NCBI GenBank assembly: GCA_904399395.1
Contig: CAJFPJ010000001.1
Location: 1-52,691 of the forward strand
Length of the DNA: 52,691 nucleotides
Source of the DNA: an uncultured Clostridia bacterium
GTDB lineage: Bacteria; Bacillota; Clostridia; Oscillospirales; Acutalibacteraceae
Direction of reading: 5' to 3'
Part shown: positions 25,993 through 34,270 of the stretch, piece after piece
Layout: every line of letters begins with the position of its first letter
How positions within the stretch are numbered: position 1 is the stretch's first letter
Made by a program: the position numbers and the translations under genes
Notes under the pieces: generated by a model
The model's database searches: none
What the model was told of the DNA's origin: nothing
What the model saw: the letters and a program-made list of their open reading frames with translations, nothing else

Positions 25993-26526
25993 ATGGAAAA
26001 TATAGAAGTTCTGAAGCAGGGGCAGGGTGGACTCTTCCCCAAAGAAATCGGGGTAGAGCTCCGGCCTCTCCGGGCAGAAGATGCGGGGGAAGTGCTGCGG
26101 ATTGCTTCCCGGGAAAGGGTAGCCCGCTATATGCGCTTTGAAACGCTGCATACCCTTGAAGAAGCAGAAAAGCTGGTGGAGGAATACCGGAAGGGGGTTG
26201 CCTGGGCAGTCCTAGAAGGTGAGAAGGGGATATTCAGAGGTATATGTGCTCTGAAGCCGCCGGAAAACCCGGAGGACGAGGGGCGCTATTCCATGAGCAT
26301 GTTTCTGGATGAGGCTGTGTGGAACCGGGGCATCGCCTCAAAGCTTGTGAGTTGGGATATAGAGTATGCTAAAAACACCCTGCGTTGCCCAGGGCTTTTG
26401 GCCTATGTGGTGGATCGAAATCTGGGCTCCCGACGCACTCTGGAAAAAAACGGATTTCGCATCGAGCGGGAACTGCATTTTGCCGATATGGAGGGCTGTC
26501 TGCTGGTTTTTGGGATTCGATTCTGA
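25993..26526 (+). CDS. GNAT family N-acetyltransferase (RimJ/RimL-like)
   Basis: This 177-residue GNAT domain has ELRPLRAEDAGEVLRIA at its start, the acetyl-CoA loop VWNRGIASKL and the C-terminal SRRTLEKNGF signature typical of the Acetyltransf_3 group, which acetylates protein N-termini or small amines. ATG 25993 is preceded by GGAGG and GGGAGG runs within 25 bp. It is followed by a bidirectional terminator facing thiD. It is probably monocistronic; the 259-bp region upstream holds no gene I can support. Confidence 0.85.
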   Translation: MENIEVLKQGQGGLFPKEIGVELRPLRAEDAGEVLRIASRERVARYMRFETLHTLEEAEKLVEEYRKGVAWAVLEGEKGIFRGICALKPPENPEDEGRYSMSMFLDEAVWNRGIASKLVSWDIEYAKNTLRCPGLLAYVVDRNLGSRRTLEKNGFRIERELHFADMEGCLLVFGIRF

Positions 26527-26571
26527 CAACAGCAGAAAATCGTTTCTACATCATGAACATGACAGCATACG

Positions 26572-26605
26572 AGAAGGGGACGGCTTTTAGCCGTCCCCTT
26601 CTTTG
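26572..26605. terminator. Bidirectional terminator between GNAT and thiD
   Basis: AGAAGGGGACGGC and GCCGTCCCCTTCT arms around TTTTA. It sits between the convergent GNAT gene and the leftward thi operon. Confidence 0.88.
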
Positions 26606-26617
26606 CAATTGGATTTT

Positions 26618-27511
26618 TTAGAATGCAGATTCGTTTCTATCTGTAAGCCGATAGCCGTGATTGAGCGGGCCGTTTCCCTTTCCCAGGCTGAGGCCGCTTT
26701 TTAAAGCACCTGTCAGATAGGCTTTTGCCTCCCGTATGGAGATTTCCATAGAGAGGCCGCGGGCCAAGCCGCAGGCAATGGCGGAGGAAAGAGTGCAGCC
26801 GGTTCCATGGGAGTTTTTGGCATCCAACCAGGGAGAAGAAAACCAAAAAACATGAAGATTTTCATCCTCAGAAAATTCACAGAAGCAGTCCTCTGCACTG
26901 GAAGAAAAAGCCGTGCTGTGCCCGCCTTTAAGAAGGATGGAGCAGCCGAAGCGCCGGGAAAGGGCCCGGGCGGCCTTCTCCATTTCTTTTGGACTTTTGA
27001 TGGAAGTACCAAGAAGCTTTTCCCCTTCGGGCAGATTCGGCGTCAGCAGCGAACACAGGGGAAAGAGTTTTTCCTGCATGCAGGAAAGGGCCTCCGGTTC
27101 CAGCAGGGCCGATCCGCTGGTGGAGACCATAACTGGATCCAATACGACGGGGAGCTCCTCCCCTCTGGCCGCGTATGCTTTCTTCTGCAGAAGCAATGTC
27201 TCTGCAACGGCGGCAATGGCTTCCGCGTTGGGGAGCATGCCAATTTTGACCGCCTGAGGAGGCAGATCGGAAAAGACAGCCTCCATCTGCTTTTGGATAA
27301 AAAGGCCCGGTACAGCTATGGAGCCCAGAACTCCCAGGGTGTTCTGGGCCGTCAGGGCCGTTATGGCGCAGGTGCCATACCCATCAAGGGCCATAATAGT
27401 CTTGAGATCCGCCTGCACGCCTGCGCCTCCTCCGGAATCGGAGCCTGCAACCGTGAGAACGGTGTAGCCCGGGAAGAGACCGTTGCCCTTTTCGCTCCGG
27501 GGGCCCGTCAT
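26618..27511 (-). CDS. thiD: Hydroxymethylpyrimidine/phosphomethylpyrimidine kinase
   Basis: ThiD phosphorylates HMP and HMP-P to HMP-PP, the pyrimidine half of thiamine. This 297-residue protein shows the ribokinase-like signatures: [18 protein letters not shown] near residue 25, [11 protein letters not shown], the ribokinase-type KGGH, and the C-terminal anion hole [19 protein letters not shown] chose ATG 27511 (MTGPRSEKG) because it overlaps the thiE stop by ATGA and AGGAGA lies 9 bp upstream; the frame is open to 27541. It is the last gene of the leftward thi operon. Confidence 0.93.
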   Translation of the reverse strand: MTGPRSEKGNGLFPGYTVLTVAGSDSGGGAGVQADLKTIMALDGYGTCAITALTAQNTLGVLGSIAVPGLFIQKQMEAVFSDLPPQAVKIGMLPNAEAIAAVAETLLLQKKAYAARGEELPVVLDPVMVSTSGSALLEPEALSCMQEKLFPLCSLLTPNLPEGEKLLGTSIKSPKEMEKAARALSRRFGCSILLKGGHSTAFSSSAEDCFCEFSEDENLHVFWFSSPWLDAKNSHGTGCTLSSAIACGLARGLSMEISIREAKAYLTGALKSGLSLGKGNGPLNHGYRLTDRNESAF

Positions 27512-28176
27512 GAAAGATGTCTCCTGCTGGGAAGGGCGCATACTGCTTTTTTCAGCTCCCGGGCCGCATTTTCAGGATCCGCCTGCTTCATGATGGCCGA
27601 AACCACCGAAACGCCCGAAATGGGGCTGTTTTCCAGGATAGAAAGGTTTCCTTTATTCAGACCACCGATAGCCGCCACCGGAATCCCCACTGCCTGGCAG
27701 ATGGCATTGAGGGTTTCCACTGCCGTGAGAACGGTAACCACCTTTGTTGTGGTGGGGAATATGGCGCCCACCCCCAGATAGTCGGCTCCCGCTGCTTCTG
27801 CTTCCAGCGCCTGAGGAACGGTTTTGGCTGTAGCCCCTACGATTTTATCCGGGCCCAAAAGCCGCCTGGCTTCCTTTACAGGCAAATCGCTCTGGCCCAC
27901 GTGGACTCCGTCAGCCCCTGCGGCCAGGGCGATATCCACCCGGTCGTCGATGAGAAGAGGAATATGATAGCGGGAAGAGATCTCCTTTACCTTCAGGGCA
28001 AGGCGGAAATATTCCCGGCCGCTGCGCTCCTTTTCCCGAAGCTGCAGAAGGGTGATGCCTCCCCGGCAGGCTTTTTCCACTCGAGTGAGAAAATCTTCTT
28101 CCCGAAGGCCGGTGCTGTCTGTCACCAGATAGAGGGTCACGTCCGCCTTGGGCGTGTGTAATGTGTGTGGATCCAT
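27508..28176 (-). CDS. thiE: Thiamine-phosphate synthase
   Basis: ThiE joins HMP-PP and thiazole phosphate to give thiamine phosphate and pyrophosphate. This 222-residue TIM barrel has the expected elements: LYLVTDS, LLQLREK, LIDDRVDIALAAGADGVHVGQ, the phosphate-binding VGATAKT, and YLGVGAIFPTTTK, AAIGGL. The start has GAAAGGAG upstream. It overlaps thiD by ATGA and lies 174 bp after thiM. The product feeds thiamine monophosphate kinase, which is not encoded in this window. Confidence 0.93.
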   Translation of the reverse strand: MDPHTLHTPKADVTLYLVTDSTGLREEDFLTRVEKACRGGITLLQLREKERSGREYFRLALKVKEISSRYHIPLLIDDRVDIALAAGADGVHVGQSDLPVKEARRLLGPDKIVGATAKTVPQALEAEAAGADYLGVGAIFPTTTKVVTVLTAVETLNAICQAVGIPVAAIGGLNKGNLSILENSPISGVSVVSAIMKQADPENAARELKKAVCALPSRRHLS

Positions 28177-28350
28177 GAGAGAAGTCTCCTTTCAGAGATA
28201 ACTGGATAGCGTGCAGTTTTATTTTTTGAACGGCCGGGCCATAAGGCTATGAAAGAGGCCCGGATTCCGCTGCCGGGCGGAAGAAGGAAATCTTCTCCCC
28301 CTTCGGTCAGCATTAATTTTCTCAGAAAAGGGGGGCTCGGAAATGATCCT

Positions 28351-29352
28351 TCAGGGCCGGAACCCCGGCGTGAATGCAGTAAGTTTCCACCCATCTTCCT
28401 GTTCTCCGACGATTAGTTGTTTTTCATAGAGCCCAAGCCGAAGAGAGGAGCAGAATTCCTGTTCCTGCCCGGAAAGATAGAAGAGAGCATCCAGCAATTC
28501 GGCCCGGAAGGAGCCGGGCCCCTTTGCCCCCATGGCAGCCTTTTCCCCGGCGATTCCCATTGTGGCGGCTGCCAGAATACAGGCTTCAAATGGGTTAGAT
28601 ACGGCGGAAAAAGCTGCCGTCAGAGCTCCGGCCATGCAGCCTGTCCCCGTTATCCAGCTGAGAGCCTCGCAGCCGTTTTGCAGAACGGCGGCCCGATAAG
28701 GCCTTTTTTCATTGGCGCCGGTGCCGTCAAGAATGAAATCTTCCCGGCCTGTGCAGAAGATTACACAGCCCTGTTCCCGTGAAAAGGCAGAAAAAAAGGA
28801 TAAAGCCGCTCCCCGTGTTTCGGGGGAGACTGCGTCCTGCTTCCCTGCGTCTATACCGATGGGATGAGCCTCTGCCCCGCAGAGGGCCAAAAGCTCGGAT
28901 ATATTCCCCTTAACGATACTTGGCTGGCACTCCCGGATAAGGGAGCGGGCATATTTTAGCCGCAGGGGGCTGCAGGCTACCCCCACCGCGTCCAGCACAG
29001 CGGGAATGGGAAGAGAACGAGCCTGTTTCCCAGAAAGGCGCATGGATTCCATCCTTGCGTCGGTGATGTTCCCAAGGTTCAGAGAGAGGGCCTGGGCGGT
29101 TTCTGTTATGGCTTCTGCCTCCAGGGGGTGTTCCGCCATGATGGGACGACCTCCCACTGCCAGAATGGCGTTGGCGCAGTCGTTTATGGAAATGGGATTT
29201 GTAATGCAGTGAATAAGGGGCCTCTTTTCTTTCAGAGAAGCCCGGGCGGCCAGAAGGCCGGAAGAAAGCTCCCGGGGAAGAGCCGAAAGGCCGCAGGCTT
29301 CAGCTTTGGCCTGCAGCTCCAGATTCGTTTGCGCGGGGTTTGGGCTGGTCAT
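28351..29352 (-). CDS. thiM: Hydroxyethylthiazole kinase
   Basis: ThiM phosphorylates hydroxyethylthiazole in the salvage pathway. The sequence has HCITNPISINDCANAILAVG near residue 48, IMAEHPLEAE, GNISELLAL, and the catalytic WITGTGCMAGALTAAF. At 333 residues it is longer than usual (about 270), owing to an N-terminal extension of about 30 residues and a C-terminal extension. The assigned start lies within thiW and gives a 53-bp overlap; it has only a weak RBS (GGGGGCG). An internal non-ATG start downstream of the thiW stop is possible. It is coupled to ThiW, the likely thiazole importer. Confidence 0.9.
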   Translation of the reverse strand: MTSPNPAQTNLELQAKAEACGLSALPRELSSGLLAARASLKEKRPLIHCITNPISINDCANAILAVGGRPIMAEHPLEAEAITETAQALSLNLGNITDARMESMRLSGKQARSLPIPAVLDAVGVACSPLRLKYARSLIRECQPSIVKGNISELLALCGAEAHPIGIDAGKQDAVSPETRGAALSFFSAFSREQGCVIFCTGREDFILDGTGANEKRPYRAAVLQNGCEALSWITGTGCMAGALTAAFSAVSNPFEACILAAATMGIAGEKAAMGAKGPGSFRAELLDALFYLSGQEQEFCSSLRLGLYEKQLIVGEQEDGWKLTAFTPGFRP

Positions 29353-29890
29353 ATACTTTCGCCCCCAGTGTCAGTTGGAATTTGGCCAGAAGGCCGCCCC
29401 GGGAAAGAGCCCGGAGGAAAAAGAAGGCGATTGTTCCGCCGATAAGGGTTCCCACCAGGAAGGAGGGAACGTAAAACAGCCAGGTAATATCTGTCTTGCC
29501 CCACCAGAGCGTCATAACGGGATAGGAGGCTATAGCGCCCAGGATACCTGTCCCAATGATCTCACCCAGCACGGCGAAAAGAATTTTCCCACCGGAAATG
29601 CGGTAGAAAACGCCCGAAAGAAAAGCGCCGAAGACGGCACCCGTAAGGGCCACTGGCGGGATGCCCATGAGCGTCATTCGAAGGATGCCGATCAGTGTAG
29701 CGCAAAGAAGGGAATACCAGGGCCCCAGAAGCACGCTGCACACTATGTTGATCAGATGGGCCATGGGGCACATATTGCCAAAGGGGGATTCCACCCGCAG
29801 AAAGGGGGAAATCACCACGCCGACGGCCACCAGCATGGCCAGCATGACCATCTTCAAAAGGGCGGGCTTAAAATTTGCTCTGCTTGTCAT
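29300..29890 (-). CDS. thiW: ThiW, S component of an ECF transporter for thiazole
   Basis: ThiW is the substrate-binding membrane component of an energy-coupling-factor transporter, predicted by gene context in the literature to import the thiazole moiety. This 196-residue protein has about five to six helices, with the ThiW signature FLRVESPFGNMCPMAHLINI and LLGPWYSLLCATLIGILRMT. The EcfAA'T module is elsewhere. The last 17 codons overlap thiM. RBS GGAGAGG lies about 7 bp before ATG 29890. It is the first gene after a long structured leader. Confidence 0.9.
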   Translation of the reverse strand: MTSRANFKPALLKMVMLAMLVAVGVVISPFLRVESPFGNMCPMAHLINIVCSVLLGPWYSLLCATLIGILRMTLMGIPPVALTGAVFGAFLSGVFYRISGGKILFAVLGEIIGTGILGAIASYPVMTLWWGKTDITWLFYVPSFLVGTLIGGTIAFFFLRALSRGGLLAKFQLTLGAKVYDQPKPRANESGAAGQS

Positions 29891-30048
29891 AAAAAACCTC
29901 TCCTGTCTGTGTAGTTTTCACCGGTACACAGCGGAAAGGCGGATTTTCCTGCTTATCAGATCATCAAAGCGGGGGAGGAAGGCCCTGTTGCCGGAAAGGA
30001 GCAGCGCCGGCGGGATCGCATCCCGCCCAACGCAGAAAACCGGAAATG

Positions 30049-30174
30049 GCCTGCAAGGGAAAAGCTCGCCTTTCCACCGGAAAACCGGCGGTTTCATAAA
30101 GGCGGTCGAAGCTTTTCCCACCCTGCAGGCGGATCCTTTGGCTTCCTCTCATCCCGGAACACGGGCTCCCTCGC
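30049..30174 (-). promoter_or_regulatory. Variant THI-box-like leader RNA of thiW (candidate new riboswitch)
   Basis: On the leftward strand the leader contains TGAGAGGAAGC and GCTTCGACC, both identical to blocks in the thiC TPP riboswitch, in the same order but separated by about 29 instead of 4 nt. Possible helices: P1 GCGAGGGA (30174-30167) with TCCCTTGC (30060-30053), P3 CCCG/CGGG, P3a GAAGC/GCTTC, then an arm GCCTTT/AAAGGC with CCGCCGG-TTTT-CCGGTGG. The pyrophosphate-arm consensus (CTGAT, TAAT, GTAGGGA) is missing. A competing long hairpin (30049-30130; GGGAAAAGCT with AGCTTTTCCC) uses the same P1 and P3a strands. The ATG of thiW is about 165 nt downstream with no terminator between, so control would be translational or by another route. 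Confidence 0.55.
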
Positions 30175-30246
30175 TGTTTACTTGTCTTTCGCATTACGGA
30201 TGCAGGGCGCTCCCCCTCCGTCCGCCCGGATCCCCGGCGCGAATCT

Positions 30247-30349
30247 GACCGGGCATTTTGGCGCCCGGTCTATATGAGAAACTGTTTTCCAGAACCCTCT
30301 ATTCCCAAGCCCTTCCAGGAAGGGAGGGGGAGAAAACCGGAAACAGTTT
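30247..30349 (-). other. Structured intercistronic segment between thiC and the thiW leader
   Basis: It holds GACCGGGC/GCCCGGTC (30247-30270, loop of eight) and a nested structure in which AAACTGTTTTCC (30279-30290) pairs with GGAAACAGTTT (30339-30349), enclosing CCCTTCC-A-GGAAGGG (30310-30324). None has a T-run, so they are not clear terminators; thiC transcripts may read on into thiW. Confidence 0.4.
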
Positions 30350-30395
30350 TCCCGCTTATTTTAAGTGTGGAAAAGAGAAGTGGAAAAACACGGTG

Positions 30396-31706
30396 TTATT
30401 TTTCCGTGCAGAATTCCACCTTTTTCCCTTCCAGGATCAGATTGGTGGTGCGCACAGCACACATCTTGCCGCACATGGAGCAGGTGTGCCTGTCGGCAGG
30501 GGGCGTGCTTTCAAAATATGCCTGGGCCTTTTCTTTGTCCACAGCTATATCGAACATGGCGTCCCAATCCACCTTATGGCGGGCTTCGGCCATTTTGTTA
30601 TCCAGATCCCGTGCGTGGGGCACGCCCTTGGCGATATCGGCAGCGTGAGCGGCGATCCGGCTGGCAATTATGCCTTCCTTCACATCGTTGGCGTCCGGCA
30701 GACGGAGATGCTCCGCAGGGGTCACGTAGCAGAGGAAATCCGCTCCGTTTGCGGCCGCGATAGCTCCGCCGATGGCAGAAGTGATATGATCATAGCCGGG
30801 GAAGATATCCGTCACAATAGGCCCTAGCACATAGAAGGGGGCCCCATGGCAAAGGCGTTTTTCCATCTGCATATTGGCGGCAATTTCATTCATGGCCATG
30901 TGACCCGGGCCTTCCACCATGACCTGGACATCCTTTTCCCAAGCCCTTTTGGTCAGGTTCCCCAGCTCAATCAGTTCGGAAATTTGGCCCGCATCCGAGC
31001 TGTCGTCAATGCAGCCGGGGCGCAGGGCGTCTCCCAGGCTGATGGTCACGTCATATTCCCGGAGAATTTCCAACACATCGTCGTAATATTCATAGAAGGG
31101 GTTTTCGTTCCCGGTCATTTCCATCCAGGCAAAGAGCAGGGAGCCGCCCCGGGAAACAATGTTCATCTTCCGCTTGTCCCGTTTGAAGGCCTCCACGCAG
31201 CGGCGGTTGATGCCCGCATGGATGGTCATGAAGTCCACGCCTTCTTTAGCGTGAGCTTCCACAACCTTCAGAAAATCCTTGGCAGAAATCTCCAGAAGGT
31301 CTTTTTCCAGATAGCCGATGGCGTCATACATGGGCACGGTTCCGATCATGGCGGGGGACATTTCAATGAGCTGCTGCCGGAAAGTGTTGGTCTTTCCGTA
31401 ATTGCTCAGATCCATGATGGCCTCTGCGCCGTATTTAAGAGCGGTTTTGACCTTTTCAAATTCCTGGGTGTAATCACGGCAGTCCCCTGAAATGCCCAGA
31501 TTCACGTTGATTTTAGTGCGCAGGCCGCTTCCGATCCCCTCGGGGGAAATGGACGTATGCCGCACGTTGCAGGGGATTGCCACCTGCCCTGCGGCTACCA
31601 GATCCCGCAGCTTTTCCGGATCCATATACTCCTTTTCCGCCACAATTTTCATTTCCTTTGTGACAATACCCTGTTTGGCGGCCTCCATCTGCGTTTTATA
31701 GGCCAT
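30396..31706 (-). CDS. thiC: Phosphomethylpyrimidine synthase
   Basis: ThiC is a radical-SAM enzyme that converts aminoimidazole ribotide to HMP-P, the first step of the thiamine pyrimidine branch. The 436-residue sequence has the conserved core ([85 protein letters not shown]) and the C-terminal cluster motif CSMCGKMC, whose C-x2-C-x3-C spacing is one shorter than the textbook C-x2-C-x4-C. ATG 31706 follows AAGGAGG. It is regulated by a TPP riboswitch and terminator immediately upstream. Confidence 0.95.
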   Translation of the reverse strand: MAYKTQMEAAKQGIVTKEMKIVAEKEYMDPEKLRDLVAAGQVAIPCNVRHTSISPEGIGSGLRTKINVNLGISGDCRDYTQEFEKVKTALKYGAEAIMDLSNYGKTNTFRQQLIEMSPAMIGTVPMYDAIGYLEKDLLEISAKDFLKVVEAHAKEGVDFMTIHAGINRRCVEAFKRDKRKMNIVSRGGSLLFAWMEMTGNENPFYEYYDDVLEILREYDVTISLGDALRPGCIDDSSDAGQISELIELGNLTKRAWEKDVQVMVEGPGHMAMNEIAANMQMEKRLCHGAPFYVLGPIVTDIFPGYDHITSAIGGAIAAANGADFLCYVTPAEHLRLPDANDVKEGIIASRIAAHAADIAKGVPHARDLDNKMAEARHKVDWDAMFDIAVDKEKAQAYFESTPPADRHTCSMCGKMCAVRTTNLILEGKKVEFCTEK

Positions 31707-31788
31707 ATGTATTCCTCCTTTTTCATCTTCCCCGGTCTTGTGAAAATCTATCTTAGTTTTCATACGACTAACCGGTAACAGGAGAAAC

Positions 31789-31828
31789 AAAAAAACGGAC
31801 AAGGCCTTTCAAAAGCCTCTGCCCGTTT
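31789..31828 (-). terminator. Riboswitch-controlled terminator before thiC
   Basis: Leftward, AAACGGGCAG and TGTCCGTT form a stem with an inner AGGC/GGCC pairing, followed by a TTTTTTT run. It lies between the TPP aptamer and the thiC start and is the expected transcription-off switch. Confidence 0.85.
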
Positions 31829-31920
31829 CATACAGCCATACACAACGCTCTTTCTGCTTTCATGTTTTGGAGCATCCCTACAAAAAAGGACGCTTAAAAG
31901 CAGAAACGCGCTGAAAAAAC

Positions 31921-32015
31921 GTTTCTGTATATCCCTACGCCGGTATTATCCGGATCAGGTCGCGGGTCGAAGCCTTTGCTTCCTCTCAGCCTGCCTGGCA
32001 AGCTCCCCTGTTTCA
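31921..32015 (-). promoter_or_regulatory. TPP riboswitch (THI element) of thiC
   Basis: Leftward strand: GGGGAGC opens the element, then GGCTGAGAGGAAGC and GCTTCGACCC, then ACCTGATCCGGATAATACC and GGCGTAGGGA. These are the canonical pyrimidine-pocket (CTGAGA) and pyrophosphate-arm (ACCTGAT, TAAT, GTAGGGA) consensus strings of the thiamine pyrophosphate riboswitch. It is followed by a terminator and thiC. Confidence 0.97.
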
Positions 32016-32025
32016 ATGTATATGT

Positions 32026-32054
32026 ATCATAGCACAGATGTGTGCAAAATGCAA
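32026..32054 (-). promoter_or_regulatory. thiC promoter
   Basis: TTGCAT (32054-32049) and TATGAT (32031-32026) are separated by 17 bp and point leftward into the TPP riboswitch. Confidence 0.7.
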
Positions 32055-32100
32055 GGTATGGAGTCCTCCTCTTGAATCGTGTCCGTAGCCGGCGGAAGGG

Positions 32101-32280
32101 GTAAGGATAGAATCTAGAAAGGAACAAGAGGAAATAGCTTCTGTTTTGAGTTATAGTAAAAAACTATATAGGAGATATGATAAAAGAATTTATAAATTAC
32201 CTTTATGGGCACTATAAAAATTAGCAGAATATTATGATATAAATACGGATTATTATAGTGGGACGTGTAGATGGCCCATC
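32101..32280 (+). pseudogene. Relic of an XRE-family regulator with an in-frame stop
   Basis: One frame from 32101 reads ESRKEQEEIASVLSYSKKLY, RRYDKRIYKLPLWAL, then stop TAA at 32215, then KLAEYYDINTDYYSG in the same frame. This matches the second half of a helix-turn-helix XRE domain (TQEEIA...LPLWALIKLAEYYNxSTDYLLG) interrupted by a stop. It lacks a start and N-terminal helix. The surrounding DNA is very AT-rich, unlike the neighbourhood. Confidence 0.5.
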
Positions 32281-32742
32281 GCCGTATCGAAAGAATTTGA
32301 AAGAGATAAAATAATACTTATACTATTAATCAATATACATATCCATGATTTTATTTTAACGGTCTCTCTGCCTTGGATAAAAGATATGTGTAAATATTTG
32401 GTATTTACTCAAGAAACTTTATTGGCCATGTTGATTGTATACATAGATAATTTGAAAAATTTTAAACATAAAAAGGTCATTTAGACCTATTATTTTCATA
32501 CGACTCTGTAACTTTACTAAAAATATTATTTAAATTTCCCCAAGTTTCGCTAAATTATGCGTGACTATATTCGATAAATGGAGTAAAATGACAATAATTG
32601 GAGTTGCTGTGAATTAATACCACTGATATCATTATATGTAGTATTATTAAGATAATAAGCATACTAGTGATAGATAAGCGGTCCGCTGTGTGCCCGGCGG
32701 AACAAAAAGAGTTGCCTTTCTGCATGTAATGAGGAAAAAGAA
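32281..32742. other. AT-rich stretch without a supportable gene
   Basis: It continues the XRE-relic frame until a TAG near 32481 and has a small hairpin AGGTC-ATTTA-GACCT (32474-32488) followed by TATTATTTT, which may be its terminator. No other feature is recognised until the intact XRE gene. Confidence 0.4.
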
Positions 32743-32772
32743 TTGTTTCGAAACAGAGAGGAAGTGTTGAAC

Positions 32773-33105
32773 GTGGAAATGGATACAAATTACGCAGAGT
32801 TCCGCAGAATTGTCCGGAAGGAATTTGCGGAAAGACTAAAGTTCTTTCGCAAAAGCAGAGGTTTTACCCAGAGAGAAATTGCAGCCTTGCTACGGGTGGA
32901 CCGCTCTGCTTATGCCTGTTATGAGATTGGGAAAAGCCAGCCGGATCTGAGCGGACTTCTGATTCTGGCAGATTTTTATAGTGTTACATTGGATGAACTC
33001 CTGGGCAGACATGAAAAACGGATACAGGAATACAAGGATAAAGCATATGGAAGAGTATCCCGTACGCCGGAAAAAGCCTTGCGTAGGCAAAAAGCTGCAG
33101 AATAG
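32773..33105 (+). CDS. XRE-family HTH transcriptional regulator
   Basis: This small DNA-binding protein (110 residues from GTG 32773) carries one Cro/CI HTH (ERLKFFRKSRGFTQREIAAL, then DRSAYACYEIGKSQPDLSGL) and LDELLGRH at the end of the domain. A short basic tail (RVSRTPEKALRRQKAAE) follows. I chose GTG 32773, 9 bp after GAGGAAG, over ATG 32779. It lies beside the XRE relic, which suggests an old accessory insertion. Its targets are unknown. Confidence 0.82.
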   Translation: MEMDTNYAEFRRIVRKEFAERLKFFRKSRGFTQREIAALLRVDRSAYACYEIGKSQPDLSGLLILADFYSVTLDELLGRHEKRIQEYKDKAYGRVSRTPEKALRRQKAAE

Positions 33106-33295
33106 AAGTAAGAACGGCATGGGATCATCTCTGCCGTTGATAGAAAACGGAACCTGGATTATCCGGCTGAATTTTACACCAAACATACAATAGAACATAT
33201 GAATATAACTAAATTTAGATACAGAAGCAAGAGAAAGGCATGCGGGCAAAAGAGGCCCACAGAGATAATTCAGAAGGGCACAGGAGCAACGCAGA

Positions 33296-33345
33296 AAAGA
33301 AAAGGGCCTGAGGCTTCCGGCTGCAACGGATTCCAGGGCCCTTTC
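33296..33345 (-). terminator. Terminator of the leftward ybaK gene
   Basis: AAAGGGCC and GGCCCTTT arms with a partly paired interior, and TTTTCTTTTC beyond the stem on the leftward strand. It sits about 125 bp after the ybaK stop. Confidence 0.65.
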
Positions 33346-33470
33346 TTGTATTGTATAGGGGGATTAGGCTCTTTACAAGAGCATATACTGACCGATACGA
33401 AATTTTATCCTGATTGCAGAAAAAGACTTATACCCTCATTCTGGCATTCTGCTTTCAAAGTTTCTGATCC

Positions 33471-33971
33471 TCAAAGGGCTACGGAAGCAGTCTTTCCCTT
33501 TGTAAGCCGGAGCAGATCTGAAGGAGAAAGTTCCACCTGCGTACCGATTTTCCCGCCGCTTACAAGGATTGTATCAAAGGAAAGGCAGCTTTCATGGAAT
33601 ATAGTGGGAAAAAGCTTCTTCATGCCGATAGGGGAACACCCTCCGCGGATATAGCCGGTGGTTTTCAAAAGCTCATTTACGTGAAGCATTTCAATGCTTT
33701 TTACTCCGGCCGCTCTGGCAGCGGCTTTCAGATCCAGTTCCATTGCCACTGGTATTACGAATACAAAGAAGCCGTTTCCACCTCGGGTCACAAGGGTTTT
33801 AAATACCTGCTCCGGGTTTTGACCAGTGCTTTTTGCCACGGAAAGACCGTCCACAGCTTCATTCCCATGCTCGTAAAAATGGCAGGCATAGGGCACGCCC
33901 TCTGCCTCCAGCATGCGCATGACATTCGTTTTTTCACCTTGTTCCTTATGCTTTCCCTTGTTTTTTCCCAT
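33471..33971 (-). CDS. ybaK: Cys-tRNA(Pro)/Cys-tRNA(Cys) deacylase, YbaK/EbsC family
   Basis: This 166-residue protein is of the YbaK editing family that hydrolyses mischarged Cys-tRNA-Pro. It shows NVMRMLEAEGVPYACHFYEH, VFKTLVTRGGNGFFVFVIPV, the substrate-binding GYIRGGCSPIGMKKLFPT (the family's GYxxGGxSPxG) and a C-terminal ELSPSDLLRLT. The protein is cytosolic. I chose ATG 33971 for its AAAGGATG RBS region; the frame is open upstream to 34025 (KSSHTTNKSRHRKDATA). It lies next to cysS and cysE on the same strand, linking it to cysteinylation quality control. Confidence 0.9.
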   Translation of the reverse strand: MGKNKGKHKEQGEKTNVMRMLEAEGVPYACHFYEHGNEAVDGLSVAKSTGQNPEQVFKTLVTRGGNGFFVFVIPVAMELDLKAAARAAGVKSIEMLHVNELLKTTGYIRGGCSPIGMKKLFPTIFHESCLSFDTILVSGGKIGTQVELSPSDLLRLTKGKTASVAL

Positions 33972-34191
33972 GGCTGTTGCATCCTTTCTGTGCCGCGACT
34001 TATTTGTTGTATGGCTAGATTTCACTATTTTTTGTCTGGGCCTACTGCTTTTGCCGCTGCCGTAGTTGCGGCGGTTTTTACAGATAGACAGATAGTAATA
34101 TTTTCTTTTTTTCGAGCTTTCCCTTCATTCCCCGCGTTTTCAGGCGGAGGAAGGTAGGGACGTGCCGCTCTAAAGGGGAAGAAATGAAGAA

Positions 34192-34218
34192 GCAGCCAGC
34201 CGGTGGACGGCTGGCTGC
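34192..34218 (-). terminator. Hairpin terminator after cysS
   Basis: GCAGCCAGCCG and CGGCTGGCTGC around GTGGA; the leftward strand continues TTCTTCATTTCTTC, a weak T-run. It lies about 50 bp past the cysS stop. Confidence 0.6.
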
Positions 34219-34270
34219 GTTGCTGTCTTTCTTTTGCTCTTGCTCCTATATCGTCTTACCGCGTGGCCCG

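Noticed and set aside
31894-32127. 77-codon minus-strand ORF upstream of thiC
   Set aside because: It is formed by the TPP riboswitch sequence and has no coding signature.
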